The notes under the pieces: generated by a model | The model's input: the letters and a program-made list of their open reading frames with translations, nothing else | Databases searched by the model: none | Told to the model about the DNA's origin: nothing | Program-made: the position numbers and the translations under genes | Assembly: GCA_964466465.1 (NCBI GenBank) | Contig: CAYXNJ010000007.1 | Coordinates: 1 to 64,000 of the forward strand | Direction: 5' to 3' | DNA from: Sulfurospirillum sp964466465 | Lineage (GTDB): Bacteria; Campylobacterota; Campylobacteria; Campylobacterales; Sulfurospirillaceae | Length of the DNA stretch: 64,000 nucleotides | Shown: piece by piece, positions 44,363 to 54,096 of the stretch | Layout: each line of letters starts with the position of its first letter | How positions within the stretch are numbered: position 1 is the stretch's first letter

Positions 44363-44905
44363 ATGTACAATATTGACGTCTCTCTCATCAAAATGATTAC
44401 CGATCACTACTGGATTAAACGTGATAACATTGTCCAAAAAATCGATTTTGGAGGGAGAGTCTTTTTTGATAAATTTGAACGTATTGATCAGCCTTTGAAC
44501 AACAGTATCATTAAAGATCACCTTGATGGGAAAATTACGGTTGCACATTCTCTGATCAATCGTTTTGACAAAGTTGAGAACATCGTTTTCGACTATAATG
44601 GAAGAAATACCGAGCGATTTTGGCATAGGGCACAACTTTTGCTTAGAGAAGAAGGATTCATCAATTTTACTGCGTATAAGAGTAAAACGGAGGGTCATCT
44701 ACATCTGTATGTTCATAAAGGTCATACTACCTTACAAGAGGGGTATCAGATCGCTAAAATGCTCTCAGCAAAGCTTTCGCAAAAGCTTCCTCGTGAGTGG
44801 AGAATGTTCCCGACACAGGAGCTTCCAAGGGAGTTTAACATTTTGGCACTGCCTTATGACTTGTACCAAAAAGAGCGAGGCGCTTCTTGGTCGAAGCATA
44901 TGTAG
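44363..44905 (+). CDS. DUF1882 family protein
   Basis: 180 residues, soluble, with an N-terminal ITDHYWIKRDNIVQKIDFGGRVF segment (quoted in part) and a C-terminal GHLHLYVHKGHTTLQEGY region. It matches the Campylobacterota-specific family at Cj0403, between glyA and a SPOR protein. Function unknown; its fixed position suggests the family is old in this phylum. Gap of 8 bp to glyA. Confidence 0.8.
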   Translation: MYNIDVSLIKMITDHYWIKRDNIVQKIDFGGRVFFDKFERIDQPLNNSIIKDHLDGKITVAHSLINRFDKVENIVFDYNGRNTERFWHRAQLLLREEGFINFTAYKSKTEGHLHLYVHKGHTTLQEGYQIAKMLSAKLSQKLPREWRMFPTQELPREFNILALPYDLYQKERGASWSKHM

Positions 44906-44929
44906 TAAACATCATTCTAAGGAGAAACG

Positions 44930-45673
44930 ATGGAAAATAGAAATGAACTCAGTGATATTGTCTTAGAAAAAGGGGATAACAAAACCCTTAAAATGAAACG
45001 TATCCTTATTTTAGTTGCTTTTTTGATTCTTGTCTTTTTGGTCGCCCTCGCAAGCATGAAAGTAGCAAACAAAGATCAAGGTAAAGACGCTTCGAAGTTA
45101 ATTTTGCCACCAGAACCAACGCAAGAAACACAAGTTCCTAAAGACGATCAGCTCTTTAAACAAGTGCCAATTATTGAAGAGAACCCTAAAAAAGAGAGTT
45201 TTGAAGATATGATCAAAACGCTTAAAGAAAAAGAGGCTCAAAAACAAGAAGAGGCAAAAGGTGCGGAGGTAAAACCTAAAGAGACAACTACTGCTCCAGT
45301 AACAACTACACCAGTTAAAGAAACTACGCCTACTAAAACAAAAGAGCCTGCACCTGCTAAAGTAAAAGAAGAACCTAAAACACAACCTCTACTTCGTAGT
45401 ACAGAAGTCGACTCACATCCATCAACTGGTGGAAGTGCTGATGCAGGTATTTATGTTCAAGTTGGTGCTGTTGCCACTGCTCCTGATGCGAAACAACTCA
45501 GTGATATCAAAGCAAAAGGGTTTGAATACAAACTCTATACCACTGTTGTTAATGGTAACAAAGTCACTAAGATTCTCATCGGGCCATATGCAAAATCAAG
45601 TGATGCTGAAAGTGCTCTTGTACTGATTCGTTCAAGTATCAATAAAAACGCGTTCATTTACAGGGTAAAATAA
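44930..45673 (+). CDS. SPOR-domain membrane protein
   Basis: 247 residues: cytoplasmic N-terminus (about 20), one membrane helix (about 23-43), a long Lys/Glu/Pro/Thr-rich periplasmic linker, and a C-terminal SPOR domain (about 170-247) with GIYVQVGAVATAPDAKQLSDI and KVTKILIGPYAKSSDAESAL. SPOR domains bind denuded peptidoglycan at division sites. Position matches C. jejuni Cj0404. Confidence 0.88.
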   Translation: MENRNELSDIVLEKGDNKTLKMKRILILVAFLILVFLVALASMKVANKDQGKDASKLILPPEPTQETQVPKDDQLFKQVPIIEENPKKESFEDMIKTLKEKEAQKQEEAKGAEVKPKETTTAPVTTTPVKETTPTKTKEPAPAKVKEEPKTQPLLRSTEVDSHPSTGGSADAGIYVQVGAVATAPDAKQLSDIKAKGFEYKLYTTVVNGNKVTKILIGPYAKSSDAESALVLIRSSINKNAFIYRVK

Positions 45674-45674
45674 G

Positions 45675-47087
45675 GTGCTTAGCTCTCGTAAAATTCTTTT
45701 TGATCAGCTCACCCCTATTACGATCTTCGCAAAATTGCAGAGTCATTTTTCGGGTGAGCTCTGCTTTTTATTTGAAAGTGCCATCAACAACAACGATGGC
45801 AACTTTAGTTTCCTCTTTATTGGAGCACGCGAGCGTGTGATTCACAAAGATGGAGAGAGTGTTCATATCGATGAAGATGGCACTTCTCACAATTTGGGAG
45901 CCAACCCTTTTACTTTTTTAAAAAAACGTTATGCAGAGCTTGATAAAACACTCTATAAAAACTATGCAAAAGAGCTTGGCGTTGGTTTTGTGGATGGTTT
46001 TATCGGCTATATTGGGTATGACGCTGTCAAAATTTTTGAGCCTCGTTTAAAATCCCACATGGATGGACTTAAAGACGATCTTCACATTCCAGAAATTGAT
46101 CTGATGCGCCCAAAGTTAGTCTGTACCTTCTCGCACAAATCCAATACACTTACGTTAACAACATTTGTTTCAGAATTGGCTTCGCAACTCGATACCATTG
46201 AAGGGCTGCTTAAAGAACCGCATATTCATATTCCTATCCAAACAACATATGTCGATAAAGCAAAAGGCTCCTTCGCTTTTTCAAAAGAGTATTTTTTTGA
46301 AATGGTCAATAAATCAAAAGAGATGATTCGAAGTGGAGATGTCTTTCAGATTTTGATGTCAAATCGTTTTACACAATACACGAAAATTGATCGCCTCAGT
46401 TTTTATCGTATTTTGCGTCAAAAAAATCCATCGCCTTATATGTTCTACCTCTCTTATCCAGAGTTCGCGATCATAGGAAGTTCCCCAGAAGTAATGGTAG
46501 GACTCAAAGACGGTCATATTTTACTACGCCCTATTGCAGGAACGCGTAAACGTGGCTCTACGTATGAAAAAGACCAAGCCTATGAAAAAGAGATGCTGAG
46601 TGATGAAAAAGAGCGAGCAGAACATTTGATGCTCATTGATCTTGGACGAAATGATCTTGGGCGTGTCGCCAAAGTAGGCAGTGTCAAAGTCAAAGAAATG
46701 ATGCGCGTTGAGCGCTACTCTCACGTGATGCACATGGTCAGTGATATTGAGGCAACACTCGATGCAAAACATGATATGTTTGATCTTTTTGCTGCGACCT
46801 TTACTGCAGGAACAATGACTGGAACACCTAAAATTAGGGCTATGGAGCTCATTAGCGATTTTGAAGGCTTAAAACGTAGCTTTTACAGTGGTGCTGCTGG
46901 GTATTTTGGATTTGATGGCAATATGGACAGTTGTATTATGATTCGAACTGCTTATTTGGATGATGAAAAGATTATCTTCCAAGCGGGTGCTGGCATTGTA
47001 GCCGATAGTCAACCTGAACTTGAATACTTGGAAGTGACCAATAAACTAGGAGCCATGACCAGCTCTTTAGACGATCTTAAAGAATAG
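45675..47087 (+). CDS. trpE: Anthranilate synthase component I
   Basis: 470 residues from a GTG start one base after the SPOR stop. The chorismate-binding motif reads RPIAGTRKRG; Ala in PIAGT is what distinguishes anthranilate synthase from the PIKGT of aminodeoxychorismate synthase. FESA near the N-terminus corresponds to the Trp feedback site. TAGTMTGTPKIRAMEL and YSGAAGYFGFDGN complete the active site. TrpG/TrpD are not adjacent. Placed just before aroE, giving a small aromatic pair. Confidence 0.93.
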   Translation: MLSSRKILFDQLTPITIFAKLQSHFSGELCFLFESAINNNDGNFSFLFIGARERVIHKDGESVHIDEDGTSHNLGANPFTFLKKRYAELDKTLYKNYAKELGVGFVDGFIGYIGYDAVKIFEPRLKSHMDGLKDDLHIPEIDLMRPKLVCTFSHKSNTLTLTTFVSELASQLDTIEGLLKEPHIHIPIQTTYVDKAKGSFAFSKEYFFEMVNKSKEMIRSGDVFQILMSNRFTQYTKIDRLSFYRILRQKNPSPYMFYLSYPEFAIIGSSPEVMVGLKDGHILLRPIAGTRKRGSTYEKDQAYEKEMLSDEKERAEHLMLIDLGRNDLGRVAKVGSVKVKEMMRVERYSHVMHMVSDIEATLDAKHDMFDLFAATFTAGTMTGTPKIRAMELISDFEGLKRSFYSGAAGYFGFDGNMDSCIMIRTAYLDDEKIIFQAGAGIVADSQPELEYLEVTNKLGAMTSSLDDLKE

Positions 47088-47094
47088 CATTCGT

Positions 47095-47886
47095 ATGTTA
47101 CTCTTTAGTATCTTTGGGTACCCCGTAACCCACTCTATTTCCCCTCGCCTCCACAATAGTGTCCTACAAGCTTTAAAATTAGATGGCTGTTATGTACGCA
47201 AAGCCATTACCGAGCCTGAAAAATTACTCTCAACCTTTCATGCCATGAAGTTAGCAGGGGCAAATGTAACCGTTCCCCATAAAGAAGCTGCGTTTACGCA
47301 ATGCGATGAAGTACGTGGCATTGCCAAAGAGATAGGTGCGGTAAATACACTGGTACGCGAAGGTGAGAGAGTCATCGGGTATAACACGGATGCAGAGGGC
47401 TTTTATGAAGCAATCAAAAGTTTTGGCTACATCCAAAATGCCCTTATTTTGGGCGCTGGTGGAACGGCTAAAGCCATTGCTATTATTTTAAAAAGTCATG
47501 CTATAGAGACAACCATTCTCAATCGTTCTGCTTCCAGACTTTCTTTTTTTGAATCTAAAGGTTTTACCTGCCAAACATGGGATACATTTGAGCCCAAAGC
47601 GTATGACCTCATCATCAATACAACCTCTGCTGGACTAAAAGATGAAGAATACCCTTGTGATAAAGAACTTTTAAAAGCCATTTTTAAAGAGTCAAAATAC
47701 GCTTTTGATGTGATTTATAACAAACCAACTCCTTTTTTAGAATTGGCACGAAGTTTTCAGCTTAGCTGTAAAGATGGCAAAGAGATGCTTCTCTATCAAG
47801 GAGTACTTGCTTTTAACCTCTTTTTCTCCAAACATTATGACCTAAAGACCATTGAATCTTTAATGCGCCCTGCTTTTGAACTCTAA
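47095..47886 (+). CDS. aroE: Shikimate dehydrogenase
   Basis: 263 residues; NADPH-dependent reduction of 3-dehydroshikimate. Substrate site FGYPVTHSISPRLHN, catalytic Lys in NVTVPHKE, GAVNTLV, the NADP loop LGAGGTAKAIA and the C-terminal YQGVLAFNLFF are all standard. Confidence 0.97.
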   Translation: MLLFSIFGYPVTHSISPRLHNSVLQALKLDGCYVRKAITEPEKLLSTFHAMKLAGANVTVPHKEAAFTQCDEVRGIAKEIGAVNTLVREGERVIGYNTDAEGFYEAIKSFGYIQNALILGAGGTAKAIAIILKSHAIETTILNRSASRLSFFESKGFTCQTWDTFEPKAYDLIINTTSAGLKDEEYPCDKELLKAIFKESKYAFDVIYNKPTPFLELARSFQLSCKDGKEMLLYQGVLAFNLFFSKHYDLKTIESLMRPAFEL

Positions 47887-47906
47887 ATTTTCCTAAAGGA
47901 GAGTAT

Positions 47907-49547
47907 GTGCAACTTGAAAGAACATTGGGAAATCCCTACGCGCATGACTATCAACTGCTGATTAAAAATATTCTAAACGCCCCTATTTATTATGATCCAA
48001 ACCAAGAGATCGTCTATCGCGGGGAGAAACGCTTCACCTATGCAACCTTTAAAAAGCGTGTTCATAAACTTGCCAATATGCTAACCTCTTTAGGGGTCAA
48101 AGCAGGCGATACCGTTGCTGTTATGGACTATGACTCTCATCGTTATTTAGAATGCTACTTTGCGATTCCAATGCTTGGGGCCATACTTCATACGATCAAC
48201 ATCCGTCTTTCCCCTGAGCAAATTCTCTATACTATAGACCATGCAGAAGATGACGTTATCTTGGCACATACAGATTTTTTACCTACCTTGGAGCAAATCA
48301 AAGGAAGACTGGATGTGCAGAGCTTTATCGTCTTAGCGGATGATGAAAAAGTACCTTCAACAACTTTAGATATTAAAGGAGAATACGAGGCACTTCTCGG
48401 TCAACACGCTGACGTTTTTGATTTTCCAGATTTTAGTGAAAACACCCGTGCAACAACCTTTTATACCACTGGAACAACAGGGCTTCCTAAAGGCGTTTAT
48501 TTTACCCATCGTCAACTTGTTTTACATACCTTAGGCGTCCTCTCAACACTTGGCAGTGCTCCACAACAAGGAAGTTTTCATCAGTATGACGTTTACATGC
48601 CCATCACACCGATGTTCCATGTACATGCGTGGGGATTACCTTATGTTGCGACCATGCTAGGGGTAAAACAAGTATATCCTGGTCGTTATATCCCCGATCT
48701 TCTTTTAGAGCTGATTGAGAAAGAAAAGGTCACGTTCTCACACTGTGTTCCGACCATCATGCACATGCTTTTTAACTCTCCAAAAATTCATGATGTCAAT
48801 CTTAAAGGATGGAAGGTCATCATCGGTGGTGCAGCCCTTCCTAAGGCTATGTGTAAAGAGGCTCTCAAAAAAGGTATCGATATGTTCACAGGATACGGCA
48901 TGAGTGAAACCTGCCCTATTTTGAGTCTCGCGCAACTTACTCCTGAAATGTTGGAACTTGATGAGGATGCCCAAAGTGATATACGCATTAAAACAGGTCG
49001 TCCTATGGGGCTTGTTGAGATTAAAGTCGTGGATGAACAGATGCAAGCGCTTCCTAAAGATGGTACGAGTACAGGTGAAATCGTCGTGCGCTCTCCATGG
49101 CTCACTCAAGGCTATTTTAAAGACCAAAAAAACTCTGAAATTCTCTGGCATGGTGGGTATTTGCATACGGGAGATATGGCAAACATGGATGAACGTGGTT
49201 ATATCAAAATCACCGATCGTGTTAAAGATATCATTAAAGTGGGTGGAGAATGGGTTTCCTCTTTGGAGCTTGAAGACATCATACATCAACACCCAAGTGT
49301 CAAAGAAGTTGCCGTGATTGGGGTAGAAGATGAAAAATGGGGAGAAAGACCGCTTGCACTTGTCGTTTTAGATCCTGCAAAACCTACAAACGAAAAAGAA
49401 CTTTTACTTCACACGAAAGAATTTATTAAAAAAGGCATCATGGCACGGGAAAGTATGCTGCTCAAAATAAAATATGTTGAAAGTATTGATAAAACCAGTG
49501 TGGGGAAAATCAATAAAAAAGAGCTTCGAAAAAAATACGCTTTCTAA
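47907..49547 (+). CDS. AMP-dependent medium/long-chain acyl-CoA ligase
   Basis: 546 residues from a GTG preceded by AAAGGAG. ANL-superfamily motifs: phosphate loop FYTTGTTGLPKGVYFTH, FTGYGMSETCPI, YLHTGDMANMDERGYI and the C-terminal catalytic Lys in KTSVGKINKKELRKKY. Activates a carboxylic acid to acyl-CoA with ATP; length and the long N-terminal part fit medium/long-chain fatty acids, but substrate is open. Unusual neighbour for aroE; no beta-oxidation genes nearby. A terminator follows. Confidence 0.9.
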   Translation: MQLERTLGNPYAHDYQLLIKNILNAPIYYDPNQEIVYRGEKRFTYATFKKRVHKLANMLTSLGVKAGDTVAVMDYDSHRYLECYFAIPMLGAILHTINIRLSPEQILYTIDHAEDDVILAHTDFLPTLEQIKGRLDVQSFIVLADDEKVPSTTLDIKGEYEALLGQHADVFDFPDFSENTRATTFYTTGTTGLPKGVYFTHRQLVLHTLGVLSTLGSAPQQGSFHQYDVYMPITPMFHVHAWGLPYVATMLGVKQVYPGRYIPDLLLELIEKEKVTFSHCVPTIMHMLFNSPKIHDVNLKGWKVIIGGAALPKAMCKEALKKGIDMFTGYGMSETCPILSLAQLTPEMLELDEDAQSDIRIKTGRPMGLVEIKVVDEQMQALPKDGTSTGEIVVRSPWLTQGYFKDQKNSEILWHGGYLHTGDMANMDERGYIKITDRVKDIIKVGGEWVSSLELEDIIHQHPSVKEVAVIGVEDEKWGERPLALVVLDPAKPTNEKELLLHTKEFIKKGIMARESMLLKIKYVESIDKTSVGKINKKELRKKYAF

Positions 49548-49557
49548 ACAATGGAGA

Positions 49558-49579
49558 GGAAGTTTCTTTGTAAACTTCC
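49558..49579 (+). terminator. Rho-independent terminator after the acyl-CoA ligase
   Basis: Perfect 8-bp stem GGAAGTTT / AAACTTCC with a CTTTGT loop, followed by CTATTTTTT on the plus strand; it ends the 38136-49547 gene run. Confidence 0.85.
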
Positions 49580-49586
49580 CTATTTT

Positions 49587-49847
49587 TTAAAAATCAAAAA
49601 GCTCACTTAAAAAGCTCTCTTTTTTCTTATGATAGCCTTGATGATGTTGCTTTTCATAATGTCCATCTTTTTTACTTTCACGCTCATAACTTTTGGAAGG
49701 GACACTATACGCATTACTACGTTCAATGATTTTATCGAGTTCTCCACGATCCAACCAAACACCTCTACATTGTGGACAATAATCTATCTCAATACCTGAG
49801 CGTTCGCTTAGTAAAAGATCAACATTCTGGCATATAGGGCATCGCAT
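49587..49847 (-). CDS. TFIIB-type zinc-ribbon protein
   Basis: 86 residues: MRCPICQNVDLL and DYCPQCRGVWLDRGELDKII form a zf-TFIIB ribbon (two CxxC pairs with the W-D-R-G-E-L motif), followed by a His/Lys/Ser-rich tail. Members are widespread and uncharacterised. It has its own predicted promoter and is convergent to the acyl-CoA ligase. Confidence 0.88.
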   Translation of the reverse strand: MRCPICQNVDLLLSERSGIEIDYCPQCRGVWLDRGELDKIIERSNAYSVPSKSYERESKKDGHYEKQHHQGYHKKKESFLSELFDF

Positions 49848-49879
49848 AATTTTTACTCCTTTTCATGCTATTGTTCTTA

Positions 49880-49885
49880 ATTATA
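49880..49885 (-). promoter_or_regulatory. Predicted -10 box for the zinc-ribbon gene
   Basis: Perfect TATAAT 32 bp upstream of the ATG, with AAAAGGAG between. The rest of the 49848-50083 gap is AT-rich and shows nothing else clear apart from the plus-strand promoter near its end. Confidence 0.5.
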
Positions 49886-50047
49886 ACAAGCAAGGGTAAA
49901 TAAATTTTAAATTTTTCGTCATATCCGTAACCCTATAAAGCCTTGATTAGGGCATTATTGATTCTCTTCTTCATTCATTTCTATTTTATACTTAAAAAAA
50001 AGTAATTTATACATCCAAACATTCGAAATTTTATGTTAAACTAATAC

Positions 50048-50053
50048 TATTAT
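50048..50053 (+). promoter_or_regulatory. Predicted -10 box for the PAS/GGDEF gene
   Basis: TATTAT 30 bp upstream of the ATG at 50084, in a run TACTATTATAGG. Confidence 0.35.
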
Positions 50054-50083
50054 AGGTGTGACATTTACTAAAGAGAGCATTTC

Positions 50084-52279
50084 ATGAATTTTATTTCAAG
50101 ACTTTTTCATACCTTTTTTTCGTCAGACGACACTTACAATGCACTGTATCGTTTTTTTGATACCAGTAGCTCCATTATGCTTTTACTTGATCCTGAAAGT
50201 GGCGAAATTATCAATGCCAATGAGGCTGCGTCACGTTATTATGGTTACCCCTTAGAGCAATTTGTGGGGATGTCTATCGCTGCGATTAACACCCTTCCAC
50301 CTGAGCGTGTAAAAGAGGAGCGAAAACGCGCTCTTATGGAAGAGCGTAACTATTTCAATTTTAAACATCAACGTGCCAATGGTGAAATAAGAGATGTAGA
50401 GGTTTTTTCAACACCAATCAATCTCAAAGAAAGAAAAGTACTCTTTTCTATCATACACGATATAACCGATCGTAAACAAATTGAGCAAGAACTCATACAA
50501 AAAAGTGAAGATCTCGCGACGCAAGAAACACTCTTTAAACAAATTTTAGATACGTCTAGTGTTGCTATCTTTTTAGTCGATATGACAGGGCATATTACAC
50601 AAGCCAATCAACGTATGGCTGAAATGTTTCTCTATTCACTTGAAGAGCTTATAGGGGGTAAAGAGTATGTAGAACTCATTCATCCTTCCGAAAAAGAGAT
50701 TGGGCGTCAAAAAATGCTTGCCCTCTTAGGTAGTAAAATTGCATCGGTTGATCTTGAGCGTATCTACCGTAGGTCAAATGGTAGTAGCTTTTGGGGACGA
50801 CTCACAGGGAAACGCTTCTATGATGCCAAAGGTGAAGAAATCGGACTGGTAGGAGTTATTGCCGACATAGATGATCGCAAATACATCCAACAATGTGAGC
50901 AACACCATAAACACATTTTACAGATGATTGCCAATACATCGCCTCTTTCTACAATTTTACATGCGATGATTGGAGATATAGAAACGATCCATCACCATCG
51001 CATAGGATGTAGTATCGTCCTTTTTGATGAAACAAACCATAAATTGACCCTTGGTGCAACATCCAATGCACTTGAACTTTTAAATAGCACCATCATCAAT
51101 ACAACACGTAACAATGATGATTTTTTAACCCATCTGATGCACCTAGCCCCTCAACCTCACCTTTTTAGCTCGCTCAATCAAGACGCATGGTGGTATGAAA
51201 ACATAAAATGCATCACTCTTGAAAATGCTGAACATTGTTGGTTAAATCCTGTTGTTTCAGCATTTGGAAAACCTCTAGGTCTTTTCATTATCTGTTCGTT
51301 AGAGCATCAACCGCTAAATCTTCGTGAAATGAAGCTCATTGAAGATGAAGTCCAATTTATCGCACTGGCTATTGAGAAAAGCAAAAGCGATGCGAAACTA
51401 AAACTAGCAGCGAGTGTTTTTACGTATGCTAAAGAAGGTATCATCATTACCGACCCTTATGGGACAATCATTGAAGCGAATGATGCTTTTGTGCGCACAA
51501 CAGGGTATCCTCTTTCTGAAATTATTGGCAATAACCCGCGTATTCTCAAATCTGGCAGACAAGAGATGCCTTTTTATACACAGATGTGGCAAAGCATTCT
51601 TACTGCAGGAAATTGGCAAGGAGAGATTTGGAATCGCCGTAAAGATGGCAGTATTTACGCAGAAAGACTGACCATCAGCGCTATCAAAGACAGTGAAGGT
51701 GAAATTCAAAATTTTGTGGCACTCTTTACGGATATTACTACCATGAAAGAGCATGAGGAAGAACTCGAACATCTAGCACAACACGATGCACTAACATCGC
51801 TGCCTAATCGTATATTACTCTGGGATAGATTGGGACAAGCTATCGCTGAAGCACAACGTTACAATGCTCATTTAGCCATTTTATACATTGACTTGGATGG
51901 ATTTAAAGAGGTTAATGATACCTATGGTCATAATATTGGCGATGAACTTCTTATCGCTGTCTCCAAACGCATTACAAGTCTATTGCGCAAAAATGAGACG
52001 ATTGCACGCTTAGGTGGTGACGAGTTTGTAGCCCTTCTAACCGACCTTAAAGAGCCTTATGAGTGTGAGCCTATCGTCAAGCGCATTTTACAGTCCATGA
52101 ACGAGGTGATTGAAATTCATGGTATTGATCTATCGATCTCAGCGAGTATAGGTATCAGTTTTTACCCTGATGATTCTTTAGGTGCGGAAGAGTTAATTTT
52201 ACATGCGGATAAAGCAATGTACTATGCGAAACAATCAGGCAAAAATTGCTATGCCTTTTTCAGTCATCTCGATACATAA
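50084..52279 (+). CDS. PAS-PAS-GAF-like-PAS-GGDEF diguanylate cyclase
   Basis: 731 residues, no membrane helix. PAS 1 about 20-130 (ANEAASRYYGYPLEQFVG), PAS 2 about 145-265 (ANQRMAEMFLYSLEEL), a GAF-like domain about 280-435, PAS 3 about 445-560 (ANDAFVRTTGYPLSEIIG), GGDEF about 565-731 with HDALTSLPNR, DLDGFKEVNDTYGH and LGGDEFVALL. No EAL domain. The I-site position reads RKNE instead of RxxD. Likely a cytoplasmic redox- or ligand-sensing cyclic di-GMP synthase. Convergent with recR, 3 bp apart. Confidence 0.93.
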   Translation: MNFISRLFHTFFSSDDTYNALYRFFDTSSSIMLLLDPESGEIINANEAASRYYGYPLEQFVGMSIAAINTLPPERVKEERKRALMEERNYFNFKHQRANGEIRDVEVFSTPINLKERKVLFSIIHDITDRKQIEQELIQKSEDLATQETLFKQILDTSSVAIFLVDMTGHITQANQRMAEMFLYSLEELIGGKEYVELIHPSEKEIGRQKMLALLGSKIASVDLERIYRRSNGSSFWGRLTGKRFYDAKGEEIGLVGVIADIDDRKYIQQCEQHHKHILQMIANTSPLSTILHAMIGDIETIHHHRIGCSIVLFDETNHKLTLGATSNALELLNSTIINTTRNNDDFLTHLMHLAPQPHLFSSLNQDAWWYENIKCITLENAEHCWLNPVVSAFGKPLGLFIICSLEHQPLNLREMKLIEDEVQFIALAIEKSKSDAKLKLAASVFTYAKEGIIITDPYGTIIEANDAFVRTTGYPLSEIIGNNPRILKSGRQEMPFYTQMWQSILTAGNWQGEIWNRRKDGSIYAERLTISAIKDSEGEIQNFVALFTDITTMKEHEEELEHLAQHDALTSLPNRILLWDRLGQAIAEAQRYNAHLAILYIDLDGFKEVNDTYGHNIGDELLIAVSKRITSLLRKNETIARLGGDEFVALLTDLKEPYECEPIVKRILQSMNEVIEIHGIDLSISASIGISFYPDDSLGAEELILHADKAMYYAKQSGKNCYAFFSHLDT

Positions 52280-52282
52280 CGG

Positions 52283-52852
52283 CTAGATTTTTGTACGAGA
52301 CTCTAACGCCTTAGATAAAGAAAGCATATCGACATTTTCAAGATGAACACCTGTGGGAACACCTTGCGCAATCTTTGTAAAGTGAAGTGAGTGGTTCTTG
52401 AGTTTATCTTCAATAAATAAAATCAAAGCATCACTTGCTAACGATGGTGTCAGTGCAAAAATCATTTCTGTTACACCTTCTTTAACAATGCTTTCAAGTT
52501 TTTCAAGCGTCTCTTCTTCGAGATCACTAAGCACAAAATAACGTCCGTCAAAAAGTTTATGCTCTTCGAGTACAAAAATATCTTTTGCACTCTCCACCAT
52601 ACACAATTTTTGCACATCGCGTCTATCATCAAGGCAGATATCACAAATTTCATGCTCACTCAATGCTCCACAACGCTCACATTTACGAATACTTTTAATC
52701 GCACTTTCAATGGCATTGGCAAGTTTCATGGCTGAAAATGTATCGTTTAAAACAAGATGATAAGCAAACCTAACAGCAGACTTTCGCCCAACCGTTGGAA
52801 GTTTTTCAAAAGCTTCAACCAGCTTATTGAACTTCTCTAATCCACGCATCAT
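52283..52852 (-). CDS. recR: Recombination protein RecR
   Basis: About 189 residues from ATG at 52852 (MMRGLEKFNKL), overlapping the racS stop (ATGA); an in-frame extension to 52861 is less likely. Helix-hairpin-helix LPTVGRKSAVRFAYHL, zinc finger CERCGALSEHEICDIC and Toprim region MVESAKDIFVLEEH. Acts in RecFOR gap repair. recR next to racS mirrors C. jejuni Cj1262-Cj1263c. Confidence 0.95.
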   Translation of the reverse strand: MMRGLEKFNKLVEAFEKLPTVGRKSAVRFAYHLVLNDTFSAMKLANAIESAIKSIRKCERCGALSEHEICDICLDDRRDVQKLCMVESAKDIFVLEEHKLFDGRYFVLSDLEEETLEKLESIVKEGVTEMIFALTPSLASDALILFIEDKLKNHSLHFTKIAQGVPTGVHLENVDMLSLSKALESRTKI

Positions 52853-54096
52853 GCTACGCATCCTTTGGCAAAATCAATACTAAATTGGTGCAGACCATCT
52901 TCATAGCGGTATATCACCTCTAAACCATGTTGGGCAATGATATTTTTAACGATATACAATCCAAGACCTAGTCCACTTCCACACGCTTTGGAACCAGAAA
53001 CGAAAGGCTGAAAATATTCATCTATGGCCATTTTAAGAGGTTCGCCTTCATTGGCAATAATAACAGTTTTATTGTCACTTAGAACATAGACTTTATGACT
53101 AAGACTGTGTTTCATCGCATTGTCCATAAGATTTTTAAGCGCTAATGCCATCAAATCAAAGTCAACAACCACTTCAAAATCAAAATCACCTTCGATTTTA
53201 ACCAACTCCTCTTTTTTCTGATCATCTAACATCAAAAGATCAACCGCTTGGTCAATCACATGCATCAATGGATACTCTTTAAGCGCCAAATCGTATCGTT
53301 TAGAAGTAATCTGCTCAATTTTTGAAAACTCAGAGATAAGAAGGTCTAGCCGTGCAAAAACACCTACGAGTCTTTTTTTCGCAGTTGCGTCTTCGAGCAT
53401 CTCCGCTACAATACGCCCTTTACCAATAGGCGTTTTAAGCTCATGCATGATAGTACGTAAAAAAAGTTGCCTGGAGTTAATGAGATCGTGTATCTTTTTA
53501 ACAGCCCTATCGAATTCATTGGCAACCTCACCAATTTCGTCATTGGAATTGCTTTTACATTCAATCTCTAAGTCACCACATGCAAACTTACGTATTTGAG
53601 AACTGAGTGTCTTCAAAGGAGCAATACTTTTAAAAATAGAAACATACATGTAGAGTAAAATCAAAAGAGCGATCACAAAAACGACCCATAAACTCTCATT
53701 GAAATTCTTGTAGTCTTGGCTCTCTAAAAGAACACTGGATTCAAAATTATCGATGAAAAGATAGTAACGATCATTATAGACAATAGAAGAAAAACGACTA
53801 ATCGGTGAAAGTTTCTGAAAAATTACAACACCATTAGCGAGTACAGAATCACGTAAGTGTTTACTGGAAACTTTTTTAAGACCAAAGTTATTAAAATATT
53901 CCTCAATATCGCCTGGCTGTACGTTGTTACGGTACATCACTAACAGATAGTTGACCGACTGAATTTGACGCTGTTTCATGTTTTCTAAGTTTTTATCACT
54001 TTGATGCTCAAGTAGGAGAGCAAAAAACATCGCCAACAAAAAGAGTGAGAGAAAAAAGATCGCGCTGATCTTGTTTAAAATCGAATTTTTAATCAT
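52849..54096 (-). CDS. racS: Sensor histidine kinase RacS-like
   Basis: 415 residues: membrane helix about 8-28, a periplasmic loop of about 100 residues, second helix about 132-152, HAMP-like segment, His box MHELKTPIGKGR near residue 217 and ATPase domain with GSGLGLGLYIVKNI. Orthology to C. jejuni RacS is argued from the flanks recR and dnaJ. The start overlaps the racR stop by 4 bp. RacRS in C. jejuni affects growth temperature response and colonisation; here a Spy-like gene sits next to it, suggesting envelope stress sensing. Confidence 0.85.
   Translation of the reverse strand: MIKNSILNKISAIFFLSLFLLAMFFALLLEHQSDKNLENMKQRQIQSVNYLLVMYRNNVQPGDIEEYFNNFGLKKVSSKHLRDSVLANGVVIFQKLSPISRFSSIVYNDRYYLFIDNFESSVLLESQDYKNFNESLWVVFVIALLILLYMYVSIFKSIAPLKTLSSQIRKFACGDLEIECKSNSNDEIGEVANEFDRAVKKIHDLINSRQLFLRTIMHELKTPIGKGRIVAEMLEDATAKKRLVGVFARLDLLISEFSKIEQITSKRYDLALKEYPLMHVIDQAVDLLMLDDQKKEELVKIEGDFDFEVVVDFDLMALALKNLMDNAMKHSLSHKVYVLSDNKTVIIANEGEPLKMAIDEYFQPFVSGSKACGSGLGLGLYIVKNIIAQHGLEVIYRYEDGLHQFSIDFAKGCVA

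Noticed and set aside
45098..45385. Open frame antisense to the SPOR linker, rich in Phe/Arg/Cys
   Set aside because: It is the complement of the Lys/Glu/Pro/Thr-rich linker; composition is an artefact of the sense strand.
45675..47087. Aminodeoxychorismate synthase (PabB) instead of TrpE
   Set aside because: The active-site motif is PIAGT, with Ala where PabB has Lys.
48738..49292. 184-residue frame antisense to the acyl-CoA ligase
   Set aside because: Lies wholly within a well-supported gene, with no domain, ribosome site or neighbour to support it.
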